Part shown: positions 25,420 to 33,666 of the stretch, piece by piece
Layout of the letters: every line of letters begins with the position of its first letter
Numbering within the stretch: the stretch's first letter is position 1
Assembly (NCBI RefSeq): GCF_014207745.1
Contig: NZ_JACHJB010000001.1
Location: 1,860,001-1,924,000, forward strand
From: Nonomuraea muscovyensis
GTDB taxonomy: Bacteria > Actinomycetota > Actinomycetes > Streptosporangiales > Streptosporangiaceae
Direction of reading: 5' to 3'
Length of the DNA stretch: 64,000 nt
Made by a program: the position numbers and the translations under genes
The notes under the pieces: model-generated
What the model was told of the DNA's origin: nothing
Databases searched by the model: none
The model's input: only the letters and a program-made list of their open reading frames with translations

Positions 25420-26388
25420 GTGAGCGAGCAGCAGATCATCGCCGTGGTGGGCGCGACCGGAGCGCAAGGAGGCGGGCTGGTCCGCGCGATCCTCGACGAC
25501 CGCGGCGGGCGGTTCGCCGCGCGAGCCCTGACCCGGGACCCGGGTTCGGCGCGGGCCGGGGAGCTGGCCGCTCTGGGGGTCGAGGTCGTGGGGGCCGATC
25601 TCGACGACGCGGGCAGCCTGCGCAGGGCGTTCGACGGCGCACACGGCGCCTTTGTGGTGACCAACTTCTGGGAGCCGCGCACGCCCGAGGAGGAGCGGGC
25701 ACGGCCCGCTACCACCAAGGAGCGGGAGCAGGCCGGCAACGCCGCGCGGGCGGGCCGGGAGGCCGGCGTCCGGCATTTCGTCTGGTCCACGCTGTCCGAC
25801 ACCCGCGGCTACTTCCGGCCGGGCGACGGGACGCCGAGCTTCGAGGGCTCGTACAAGGTGCCGCACGCCGACGGCAAGGCCGAGGCCGACCGGTTCTTCC
25901 TGGAGTCGGGCGTGCCTACCACCTTCCTGCAGGCGAACGTCTACTACGAGGCTTTCCAGGACATGTTCGCGCCCCGGCGTGACGAGACGGGCGCGCTGGT
26001 GCTGCCGCTCGGGTTCGGCGAGGCGGGGGTGGCCGCGCAGGCCGCGGAGGACGTCGGCAGGACCGCGCTGGGGATCTTCCGCCAGGGGAACGGGATGGCC
26101 GGCAGGCGGGTGAGCGTCGCCGGGGCCGTGCTCACCGGCGCGCAGTACGCCGCCGCGCTGAGCCTGGCGCTCGGCGAGCCCGTCACGTACCAGGCGGTCA
26201 GCCCCGACATGATCCGGGCCGCGGGGTTCCCGGGCGCGGGTGAGGTCGGCAACATGCTCCAGTACCTGATCGCGGCCGCCCCCGACATCGCCGAGCTCAT
26301 CGATTTCGAGCTGCTGCGCGAGCTCAACCCGCGGCTGCAGTCGTTCGACGCGTGGCTGGCCGTCCACCGCGACACCATCCCGCGCTGA
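25420..26388 (+). CDS. NmrA/HSCARG-type NAD(P)-binding protein
   Basis: A 322-aa atypical short-chain dehydrogenase. The nucleotide-binding loop GATGAQGGG is at residues 11-19, and WSTLSDTRGYF and SYKVPHADGKAEADRF match the NmrA/HSCARG group, which bind NAD(P) but often lack the YxxxK catalytic pair and act as redox sensors. The GTG start has GAGGGGA about ten bases upstream. Divergent from the MarR gene and likely its target. Confidence 0.86.
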   Translation: MSEQQIIAVVGATGAQGGGLVRAILDDRGGRFAARALTRDPGSARAGELAALGVEVVGADLDDAGSLRRAFDGAHGAFVVTNFWEPRTPEEERARPATTKEREQAGNAARAGREAGVRHFVWSTLSDTRGYFRPGDGTPSFEGSYKVPHADGKAEADRFFLESGVPTTFLQANVYYEAFQDMFAPRRDETGALVLPLGFGEAGVAAQAAEDVGRTALGIFRQGNGMAGRRVSVAGAVLTGAQYAAALSLALGEPVTYQAVSPDMIRAAGFPGAGEVGNMLQYLIAAAPDIAELIDFELLRELNPRLQSFDAWLAVHRDTIPR

Positions 26389-26442
26389 CCGGCACCCGTC
26401 CCTTCCCCGCGCGTGGTCACCCCCGGGTAAACGTCGCGGGAG

Positions 26443-26736
26443 ATGAACGAGCTCCGTCGCATGGGACTCGCAGCGACCGCCGCCGCCGATGGCCTCGCCC
26501 TGATTCCCGGCACGGCGAACGCCCCCGAGCAGCGGTGCCAACGCCACGGTCCTCTTCCACAGGACGGTGGGTGACCAGGACTACGTCCGGCGCGAGATCA
26601 CGGACGAGCCGGGCGGCGGCACCGGCCGGCACGCTGGGCTCGACGATGGTCTGCCCGGCCTTGTACACCCGGCACTCTCTCAGGTCGAGTACAACGCGAT
26701 CGAGGGTGAAGCACCCAGGTTCCGCCGCCCAAAGTG
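26443..26736 (+). pseudogene. possible small secreted protein remnant
   Basis: An ATG at 26443 opens MNELRRMGLAATAAADGLAL, resembling a signal peptide, but the frame stops after about 43 codons. A longer piece without a start follows in another frame (VLFHRTVGDQDYVRREITDE) and ends near 26736. No family is recognised; it could be a frameshifted secreted protein or chance. Confidence 0.25.
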
Positions 26737-27177
26737 AGCGTTGACTCCCACAGCCACGGTTGGCAATTCAGCCAGGACAAACACTATGTCCTTACAAACT
26801 CTCCGGCGGAGGAGTGGCATGGCTGCTAGGGTGGCCGACATCGTGCGCACGCGGGTCCACATCGAGGCGGCGAAGCGCCGCGTGCCGGCGTCTTCTGGGG
26901 TGGGGGAGCACGGCCTTGATGTGCCAGCACATTCAGGACGGCGTCCTGCACCGGCGCTCGCCGTCGGAAGCCTGCTGCACCCCACGGCGTGACGCCAGAA
27001 GCCACCCACCCCTAGTCAACTCGGCCCCCTACAGGGGCAAATGCACGGGCACAAGTGGACACGCACAGAGCGGCAACGGGTGACCATTCCCAATGCCTTC
27101 CCAACAGGGACCGTCTACGCCAGACACGGCTAGATAACCGCAGGTGGAAAGCATAGATCCGCTGCCTTGCTGTCCCG
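26737..27177. other. non-coding stretch before the second tRNA scar
   Basis: About 440 bp with short open frames on both strands but none with a convincing ribosome binding site, codon pattern or known domain. No integrase gene is present next to the attachment-site repeat. Confidence 0.4.
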
Positions 27178-27221
27178 ACTCCTAAAGCGGGTGCCGCAGG
27201 TTCGAATCCTGCCGGGGGCAC
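27178..27221 (+). repeat. tRNA-Arg(CCT) 3' half, attachment-site copy 2
   Basis: Same 44 bp as 13728-13771: anticodon loop, T-arm and acceptor strand of a tRNA-Arg, but followed by TTA rather than CCA. No 5' half lies upstream. The pair bounds about 13.4 kb and marks a likely integrated element. Confidence 0.8.
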
Positions 27222-27578
27222 TTACCTAGATAGGCCCTTCAGGCTCCTGACCTGCGATTTCTCAGCCGCGGGTCTTTCGCTTTCCGCACCTTGGTACAGC
27301 CAACGGTGCCCACATTCGGCCGTAAGACCGGACACATGGGTGATGATCTTGAAGGCGTTCCGCCAGGTCAGACCCTGATTCCAAGTTGTCCGGGCTGCCG
27401 ACAACCCGCAACCGGCCGCGCATGCGACCAACACAGCCGTTGATTGTGCCAACTACGCGCTTACAATCCGAGCATCACCCCTCCCCGACCGTCCCTGGTG
27501 AGGACATCGGCACTTCTCTTGCCCGAGCCAGGCAAGGCTTGGATGCTGGCGGCGCGGTGTTCTCAGTACAGTGTCGGG
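27222..27578. other. 357-bp intergenic region
   Basis: No gene recognised. It lies between the tRNA scar and the S4-domain gene and must contain that gene's promoter; I cannot place one with confidence. Confidence 0.4.
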
Positions 27579-27995
27579 GTGGCAGGTGAGCAGCTGAGTG
27601 TGCGAGTGGACAGCTGGATCTGGTCCGTGCGGCTCACCAAGACCCGTTCGATCGCCTCCGACGCCTGCCGGGGCGGTCACGTCCGGGTCAACGGGGTCCG
27701 GGTCAAGCCCGCCCACGCCGTACGTGTCGGAGACGAGATCCGGCTACGGCACGAGGGACGCGAACGCATCGTGGTCGTCTCCCGCGCCATCACCAAGCGC
27801 GTCGGCGCCGCCGTGGCCGCCGACTGCTACGTCGACAAGAGCCCTCCGCCCCCTCCTCGCGAGGAGACCGTGACGGTGGCCGTCCGGGCTCGTGGCGCGG
27901 GCCGTCCCACCAAACGCGAACGCCGCAGCATCGACAAGCTGCTCGCACGCCCGACGGTAGAGGGACAGCGGGGCAGTCGAGCGCGCCCGGAGTGA
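27579..27995 (+). CDS. S4-domain RNA-binding protein, Hsp15/RqcP-like
   Basis: About 138 aa. The N-terminal S4 domain (VRVDSWIWSVRLTKTRSIA, RGGHVRVNGVRVKPAHAVRVGD) is followed by a basic C-terminal tail. The family binds 23S or 50S-peptidyl-tRNA complexes and works in rescue of stalled large subunits. The start is GTG 27579; GTG 27600 with AGGTGAG upstream is an alternative and would begin VRVDSWIW. Its closeness to the RtcB/PrfH pair may be meaningful. Confidence 0.82.
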   Translation: MAGEQLSVRVDSWIWSVRLTKTRSIASDACRGGHVRVNGVRVKPAHAVRVGDEIRLRHEGRERIVVVSRAITKRVGAAVAADCYVDKSPPPPPREETVTVAVRARGAGRPTKRERRSIDKLLARPTVEGQRGSRARPE

Positions 27996-28542
27996 TCGAG
28001 CACGATCGCATCGAACGGATGTGCGGAGGTGACCGGCCTTCGCAGCAGCACCCCGACACTGCACCGGTCCGCCCGGTCGGCTTCGACCATGTCATCGACC
28101 ACACGCGTGGAGCACTACACGCGCGGCACAACCGGTACGGTCTGCTGCTGGACCGTCGCGAACCACGGCGTGCTCGCCGACAAGCGCGTGTTGCCGGCGC
28201 GATGGTGGAGTGCGCGTGCCTCCTTGTTGAGTACGGTGCCTCACGCCGTCCTCGCCAGCCCGCTGCCTTACACCGTGCCACCGTGCCGCTGAAGCCGACG
28301 CGGGGCCGGTAGGGAATGCCGGGTGTCGATGGCGAAGGGCGCGTTGGCAAGCAGGCGTGCCGGTAGCCGCGCGGGCTCGCAGGCCCGTACGGCCGAAAAT
28401 CGTTTGCCTGACATGGCGGGGCTCAGAGAATGTGGTGTCCATGAGGCTCTGACGGACAACCCCCGCTACTTCGAGATGCCATGGCGCCGGCTCGCGCCGT
28501 GATGCCGCCCACCCATGCCCTTCTTCAGCGAAGAGAGCGTCT
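27996..28542. other. 547-bp region without a firm gene
   Basis: Contains a small open frame (28329-28502, 57 codons, ending PRYFEMPWRRLAP) without a clear ribosome binding site, and weak similarity to transposase-like text near 28110-28200 (TRGTTGTV, ADKRVLPARW) that I cannot confirm. Probably decayed DNA plus the rtcB promoter. Confidence 0.35.
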
Positions 28543-29742
28543 TTGTCTCAGCAACACTCCCGGCAGGAGTTTCCGCTGCCGTCCACTCCGGCCGAGGAGT
28601 CGGCCACCGTCACCGTGTTCGCCTCCCCCACCAGCTGGATCGAGTCCGATGCCGTCGCGCAATGCCATCAGGTGGCCGCTCTCGACGGCATGATGCACGT
28701 CGCCGCCATGCCGGACCTGCACCCCGGCAAGGGCGCCCCCATCGGCGCCGCCATGTCGTCGGCCATCCTGTATCCGTTCCTGGTGGGCTCCGACATCGGT
28801 TGCGGCATCGCCGTGTTCCCCGTCAAGCTCAAACGCGCCGTGCCCGAGAAACTCGCCGCCCGCTTCCCCGACCTCGACCGCGCGCTGCACCCTGAACGAG
28901 ACGCCGACGATCCCGCCTGGGCCGTGGTGAAGGGCGACATACCGGCTGGTCACGTCGAAGGGCTCGGGACGGTCGGCCGGGGCAACCACTTCGTCGAGCT
29001 GGCCCGGATCGGGACCGTCTTCGAACCGGACCACGCCGGCCGTCTCGACCTCGCCGCCGGCGACCTGGTTCTCATCGTCCACAGCGGTTCCCGAGGGCTG
29101 GGCGAACGGATCCTGCGGGAGCACACCGAGGTCCACGGCGCGGGCCCCGCCCCTGATCCCGGCGCCTACCTGGCGATGCATGACGAGGCCGTACGGTGGG
29201 GGTCGCTCAACCGGCGGCTACTGGCCGCCCGGGTCGCCTACGCGCTCGGGTTCGAGCCCACCGAGCCGATCCTCGACCAGTGCCACAACCTGGTCGAGCT
29301 CCGCGACGGGATCTACCTGCACCGCAAGGGAGCGGCGCCGGGTGACGGCCGCGACGTGCTCATCGCGGGTACGCGCGGCACCCCCTCCTACCTCGTGGCC
29401 GCCCACGCCGGGCCGGACGCCGGCCACTCCGTGGCCCACGGCGCGGGCCGCAAGATGTCGCGCGCCGACGCCTTGCGCCGTGGGCGGGCCAAGCACACGG
29501 TCGAAGAGCTGCGCCGTACGCCGATGGGGTCGCTGGTGGTGTGCGGCGACCGCCAGCTCCTCTTCGAGGAGGCACCCGCGGCTTACAAGCGCATCGAGCA
29601 AGTGATCGCCGACCTCGTCGACCATGACCTGGCCACGCCCGTGGCCACCACGATCCCTCTGGTCACCTACAAGACACCCGACCTCGGATCGGCGTCCCAG
29701 CGGGACCACCGGGACCAGCGCCGCAAGCGAGGCCGGCCGTGA
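28543..29742 (+). CDS. rtcB: RNA ligase RtcB (RtcB2-type)
   Basis: A 399-aa RNA-splicing ligase that joins 2',3'-cyclic phosphate and 5'-OH RNA ends with GTP and Mn2+. Family motifs: MPDLHPGKGAPIGAA, GSDIGCGIA (metal cysteine), GRGNHFVEL, HSGSRGLG, GTRGTPSYLV and the guanylylated histidine in HSVAHGAGRKMSR. The proposed start is TTG at 28543 with GAAGAGAG upstream. prfH overlaps its stop (GTGA), so the two proteins are made together. In prfH-linked systems this ligase reseals cleaved rRNA. Confidence 0.9.
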   Translation: MSQQHSRQEFPLPSTPAEESATVTVFASPTSWIESDAVAQCHQVAALDGMMHVAAMPDLHPGKGAPIGAAMSSAILYPFLVGSDIGCGIAVFPVKLKRAVPEKLAARFPDLDRALHPERDADDPAWAVVKGDIPAGHVEGLGTVGRGNHFVELARIGTVFEPDHAGRLDLAAGDLVLIVHSGSRGLGERILREHTEVHGAGPAPDPGAYLAMHDEAVRWGSLNRRLLAARVAYALGFEPTEPILDQCHNLVELRDGIYLHRKGAAPGDGRDVLIAGTRGTPSYLVAAHAGPDAGHSVAHGAGRKMSRADALRRGRAKHTVEELRRTPMGSLVVCGDRQLLFEEAPAAYKRIEQVIADLVDHDLATPVATTIPLVTYKTPDLGSASQRDHRDQRRKRGRP

Positions 29743-30461
29743 GCGTCCACCTGCTCCTGTCGGCCGGGCGCGGCCCGCAGGAGTGTGCCTGGGCGCTGGC
29801 CCAGCTGCTGCACCGCCTGGAACGCGACGCCACCCGGCGGGGCCTGCAGACCCATCGGGCCCACACTGTGCCCGGTGACCGGCCTGGCACCTACCGATCG
29901 GTCCTCGTCCGAATCGAAGGAGACGGCGCCGAGGCGTTCGCCGCCTCGTGGACCGGAACCCTGTGCTGGCAGGCCCCCAGCCCCTACCGGGCCACCACCG
30001 GCCGGAAGAACTGGTACGTCATCGCCCAACCGTGCCAGGTCGACATCCCCCGCACGAGATTCACCGACGCGGACGTCGACATCGTCGCCTGCCGCACCGG
30101 CGGCCCCGGCGGTCAACATCGCAACAAGGCCAGCACGGCCGTACGGGCGACCCACCGGCCCACGGGGATCGTCGTCGTGGTCGACACCGAGCGGCAGTTC
30201 AGCCTCAACCGCAGCATCGCCATGCGGCTGCTGCGACAGCGCATCGAACACGGCGACCAGGCGGCAGAGCGCGCCGTCACCACCGCCCGCTGGCGCATCC
30301 ACGACGAGCTCGTACGCGGCAACCCCACCCGCATCGAACGCCCGGAACCGCCGAATCAGGACCTGGCTCCGCAGAAGCGGACGCGTCAGCGACGGCGGCA
30401 GTCCACCCGGCCCCGCCCACCGCGGGAGGAGAGTTTCATCCGACGGCCTGAGGATCGCTAG
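29739..30461 (+). CDS. prfH: peptide chain release factor homologue PrfH
   Basis: A 240-aa class I release factor-like protein lacking the long N-terminal and codon-recognition domains of RF1/RF2. The peptidyl-tRNA hydrolysis motif GGPGGQ is at 121-126, followed by HRNKASTAVRATH. The C-terminal tail is highly basic. prfH-rtcB pairs are reported to rescue ribosomes whose 16S rRNA decoding centre has been cut by ribotoxins: PrfH releases the stuck peptide and RtcB reseals the RNA. The start is GTG 29739, overlapping rtcB by 4 bp. Confidence 0.88.
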   Translation: MSVHLLLSAGRGPQECAWALAQLLHRLERDATRRGLQTHRAHTVPGDRPGTYRSVLVRIEGDGAEAFAASWTGTLCWQAPSPYRATTGRKNWYVIAQPCQVDIPRTRFTDADVDIVACRTGGPGGQHRNKASTAVRATHRPTGIVVVVDTERQFSLNRSIAMRLLRQRIEHGDQAAERAVTTARWRIHDELVRGNPTRIERPEPPNQDLAPQKRTRQRRRQSTRPRPPREESFIRRPEDR

Positions 30462-30551
30462 GACAAGAGCGGGCAGTGCCGCCGTCCGGCTGCACTGTTT
30501 TGCCCGCTGTAAGCCTCCTACGCTGGTCAGCCGTTCGGACTGCCGAAGGCA

Positions 30552-30620
30552 GGAGAGGCTGGACAAGGAGATCAGGCGGCGGACCGACTGGTGGGCATCT
30601 TCCCCAACCGGGACGCGGCC
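30552..30620 (+). pseudogene. IS256-family transposase C-terminal scrap
   Basis: A short stretch reads ERLDKEIRRRTD and, after a one-base shift, VGIFPNRDA, matching the conserved C-terminal block of mutator-type (IS256) transposases. Nothing else of the element is found. Confidence 0.5.
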
Positions 30621-30685
30621 CCAGCCGTAGATCGCGGCCCACTTCGGGCCGTGCGATCGACCGCTCTGGTGCCCCTCGGCGCGGG

Positions 30686-31449
30686 TCATGGAGATCATCG
30701 CCGCCGAGTTCCTGCTGCCCGCCGAGCGCTGCCTGGACGACTGCATGACGCTCGCGCACGCCTGCGCCCAGCTTGGCATCCCCGCCCAGGCCGCGCGGTG
30801 GCACTCGCCATCGCCAATGCCTCGGACAAGACCACCATCAGCCGCGGCAGCCTGACCCCACGCTGGGAAGACGGCATGATTTACGGGCACACTGTGGTCT
30901 GGCTGCCGACCCTGGACCACCTGGTCTATGTCACGGTTGAGCAGTTTCCCGGGACTGCCGCCCGGGAGGAGGGGCCGGTCGTCGCCGGCCAGTGCGGCCG
31001 GTCGTCGCCGACCGCACTGGCCCCCATGCCGCGCAGGACCCCGGCGGAACGCGTCCCCCCCAAGCGCAAGCACCTACGCGTGACGTACACGCTGGCGCCG
31101 TTGGAGACCACCGTCGCTTTGTTGGACCACCCGGTGTCCCGGGCCTGGATGTCCGACTACCGCCAGGCGCGGCGTCAACGTCGCCACGACGGCCGGGACC
31201 ATCCTGGCTGACTCGCTGCCGCGGGCGCACCTCCCACGGGTGCTGCACAAGCGGGCCGCCGCACTGATCGAAGCCGTGCGCGAGCTACCAGAACCCCACA
31301 CTCCCGTCGACGACCGGCGCTTCCTGCTTCAAGGTCCAGATGGCACTCAGGTCGTGGCGCAGCCTGACCGGCGCGACCGACCTCGCCCAGCCATCCGACG
31401 CCTCTCCCGAGACGCCACCCGCACCCTGACCATCCTCGGCCTCACCTGA
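30686..31449 (+). pseudogene. frameshifted hypothetical gene
   Basis: Three consecutive pieces in different frames look like one protein: MEIIAAEFLLPAERCLDDCM (from 30686), ALAIANASDKTTISRGSLTP and GHTVVWLPTLDHLVYVTVEQ (about 30800-30950), then a piece from 31210 (LPRAHLPRVLHKRAAALIEA) ending at 31449. Protein-like codon choice in each piece and the consistent order suggest a decayed gene. No known function. Confidence 0.55.
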
Positions 31450-31460
31450 TCAACCAACTT

Positions 31461-31488
31461 CGCCGGAGCCCTGGGGGTTGGTCCGGCG
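31461..31488. terminator. hairpin between pseudogene and anti-sigma gene
   Basis: A 7-bp G/C-only-plus-A stem (31461-31467 with 31482-31488) with a 14-nt loop. It sits between convergent reading directions and could end transcription from either side; no T-run. Confidence 0.35.
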
Positions 31489-31530
31489 GGAAGCGACAGT
31501 CCCCCGTGGTCGCCGGTTACCGGTTCCTGC

Positions 31531-32439
31531 TCAGTCGGTGAGGTCGTCGTACCAACGGGGAGTGCCGACCTTCAGCGGGTCGGGGACAGGCCCCGCACCG
31601 GGGCCGGGAACGACGTAGAGGTCAACTGCGTCCGAGCTGTGGTCGCGGGAGCCGTCGACGATCCAGTCGTCCTTGACGCGGTCCACGGTGACGGGCTGGC
31701 CGAAGAAGCCGCCGTCGCGATAGCTCCACAGCAGGCGGTAGCCGGCCTTCAGTCCGCGCCGGTGCAGCTCCGCGCGCACCACCGCGACCGTCTTGCCGTG
31801 GACCTTGTAGCCCTCCAGAGACTCGTCGGCGGGACTGTAGTCATCGTCGTTGGCGTAGGGCTCTCCTGGTCTGGCGGGGCGACCGACCCCGAAGACGACC
31901 CGGCCTGGGAAGTCGGTGGGTATCCAGACCTTCCCGCAGAAGGCTGACGCGCAGGGCGTCACGGTCTGTACGCCTACGCTTCCGTGCCATTTGAAGCCCT
32001 CCGGAACGATCGGGCCGATCAGCTTGCCCACCTCGTCCGGCGCCACTGGGATGACCTTCACTCTCACGTTCAGCCCAATCGCGCGAAACGCCTCCTCAAA
32101 CCGCCGGTAGTCGGCCGCGGGGTCGGTGATGGCGACGCTGAAGTGGTCGTCGGCCTTCTTGACGGAGACGGCCGCGTTGGCGTACTCGATGGCCGGACCA
32201 CCGGACGGCAGGCCGACGCCGATCGCGACGGCCGCAGCCAGGGCGGTGACCGCGGAGATCAGTACGGGCCAGCGGGCACGCCCCAGGCCATGGGTCCCCC
32301 CGCCGGCGAGCCAGGACAGCCGGCGGCGTGGAAGCGAGGTCGCCGTGATCGCCGCGCGCAGTTCGCGCGCGCCGGGCCCCTGTTCCGGCGCGTGCGGTGC
32401 CGGGTCGATGGCCCTCACCAGGTTGTCGATGTCATTCAT
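31531..32439 (-). CDS. membrane-anchored protein, probable anti-sigma factor
   Basis: About 302 aa: a cytoplasmic N-terminal ~70 residues, a single membrane segment (VLISAVTALAAAVAIGVGLP), then a ~200-residue extracytoplasmic domain with one Cys pair (CASAFC). Its ATG overlaps the sigma factor's stop (ATGA), the standard layout for an ECF sigma and its cognate anti-sigma. The N-terminal zinc motif of ZAS anti-sigmas is not seen, so the role is inferred from position and topology. Confidence 0.75.
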   Translation of the reverse strand: MNDIDNLVRAIDPAPHAPEQGPGARELRAAITATSLPRRRLSWLAGGGTHGLGRARWPVLISAVTALAAAVAIGVGLPSGGPAIEYANAAVSVKKADDHFSVAITDPAADYRRFEEAFRAIGLNVRVKVIPVAPDEVGKLIGPIVPEGFKWHGSVGVQTVTPCASAFCGKVWIPTDFPGRVVFGVGRPARPGEPYANDDDYSPADESLEGYKVHGKTVAVVRAELHRRGLKAGYRLLWSYRDGGFFGQPVTVDRVKDDWIVDGSRDHSSDAVDLYVVPGPGAGPVPDPLKVGTPRWYDDLTD

Positions 32440-32948
32440 GCTTCCCCCATCACGATCATCGAGGACGCCTGCCGCTCCAGCGTCGCCGCCAGCCGTTTGC
32501 GCGCCCGGTGCAAGCGGGCCCGGGCCGCGATAGCCGTACATCCCACAACCTTGGCGATCTGCTCGCTGGTCAGCCCCTCCCAGCAGGCCAGAGCCAAGAC
32601 CTCGCGATCCCGCTCGGGCAACCCGTCGAAGGCAGTGCGGACGTACGCCAGATCGACCGGTGTGGCTGGCCGGTCGGCCACCAGCTCGTCACGGAGCCGC
32701 TCGGCGAGCACGGCCCTGCGTGAGGCACCGCGTTTCTGGTTGGCCAGCACCCGGCGGGCCACGCCGTACAGCCACAGCAGCGCCCGCTCCCCCTCGGGCA
32801 CCTCGCCGATCCGCCGCCAAGCGGTGAGGAACGTCTCGGAGATGACGTCGGCGGTGTCGTCGGGGGAGCCGGTACGGCGTGCGGCGTACTGATGTATGGC
32901 CGGGTAGTACGCGTCATAGACCGCTTCGAAGCGATCTCTCTGTGTCAC
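32436..32948 (-). CDS. ECF RNA polymerase sigma factor
   Basis: A 170-aa sigma-70 family protein: region 2 (FEAVYDAYYPAIHQYAARR, DTADVISETFLTAWRR, LWLYGVARRVLANQ) and region 4 (DGLPERDREVLALACWEGLT, EQIAKVVGCTAIAARARLHR). The GTG at 32948 is chosen because AAGGAGA lies six bases upstream. A strong hairpin lies directly before that ribosome binding site. Co-translated with the membrane protein downstream. Confidence 0.88.
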   Translation of the reverse strand: MTQRDRFEAVYDAYYPAIHQYAARRTGSPDDTADVISETFLTAWRRIGEVPEGERALLWLYGVARRVLANQKRGASRRAVLAERLRDELVADRPATPVDLAYVRTAFDGLPERDREVLALACWEGLTSEQIAKVVGCTAIAARARLHRARKRLAATLERQASSMIVMGEA

Positions 32949-32969
32949 AGAGTCTCCTTGCCGAAAGGT

Positions 32970-33001
32970 GGTGCCGGACACCTTGGTTAGTGTCCGGCAC
33001 C
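32970..33001. promoter_or_regulatory. 12-bp inverted repeat in the sigma factor leader
   Basis: Perfect arms 32970-32981 and 32990-33001 with an 8-nt loop; outer bases (CCGAA/TTCGG) extend the stem imperfectly to about 32961-33008. In the minus-strand message it ends within about 15 nt of the sigma factor's ribosome binding site. It may be an operator or an RNA element that controls translation. Confidence 0.55.
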
Positions 33002-33008
33002 CTTCGGT

Positions 33009-33666
33009 GTGTTGCAGGGCGCTATGAGCGGTTTGCGCTACTCGCCTCCAGCTCGGGCGCCCTACCGCTGGCGGAGCCGGTGACCCGGGCGCCGACGCCG
33101 TCCTTGGTCAGATGCCCCGTAGACCGTGCTGCGCGGCGCTCCGAAGCTGGACGGCCTTCTCCCGCGCGTCATGCGACTGCCTGCACGCGGCACAGGTCCG
33201 AGAGCCGGCCGAGACGCGGCGCGGCGTGTGGCTGCGCTGGAGTGGTAGCTCGCACCGCGGGTCCCGTGGCCACGAGAGCGTCAGGAAGCGTCGGGGGCTG
33301 GGGGTGGCTTCGGCAGATCGCGTCGAAGGCCATCCGGAGCATGGCGCCAGGCGGACCGGCGTCATCGCCGCGTCCTTCGCCATGGTGGCCGGGTCGGTCT
33401 CCACGCGCGCCGCAGCAGGGCGGTCGCACCACGAATCCGTACGGCTCGCTCGCGGTCGTCCGCCTTCGCACGGTGAGGATGCCCGCATGGGCGAGGTCGC
33501 CTTGCGTACCGCCCCGCGCGTCCTCTACCGGCACCATGTGATGCGGGCGGACCTGCAACGGAATAGGCGCATTCCTGTGGATCGGGTCGTCGAGTGCCGA
33601 ACGGGGGCGGTGCGGGGTAGGCAGCGTATTGCGGCTCGGCCGGCGGTCTCGTCCTTGAGCGGGGAG
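33009..33666. other. 658-bp stretch with no supported gene
   Basis: Several long open frames exist on both strands, as expected at this GC content, but none has a recognisable domain, ribosome binding site or clean codon pattern. Confidence 0.4.

Noticed and set aside
28100..28210. Possible transposase remnant (TRGTTGTV...ADKRVLPARW)
   Set aside because: Similarity to IS701/IS4-type text is too short and interrupted to claim.
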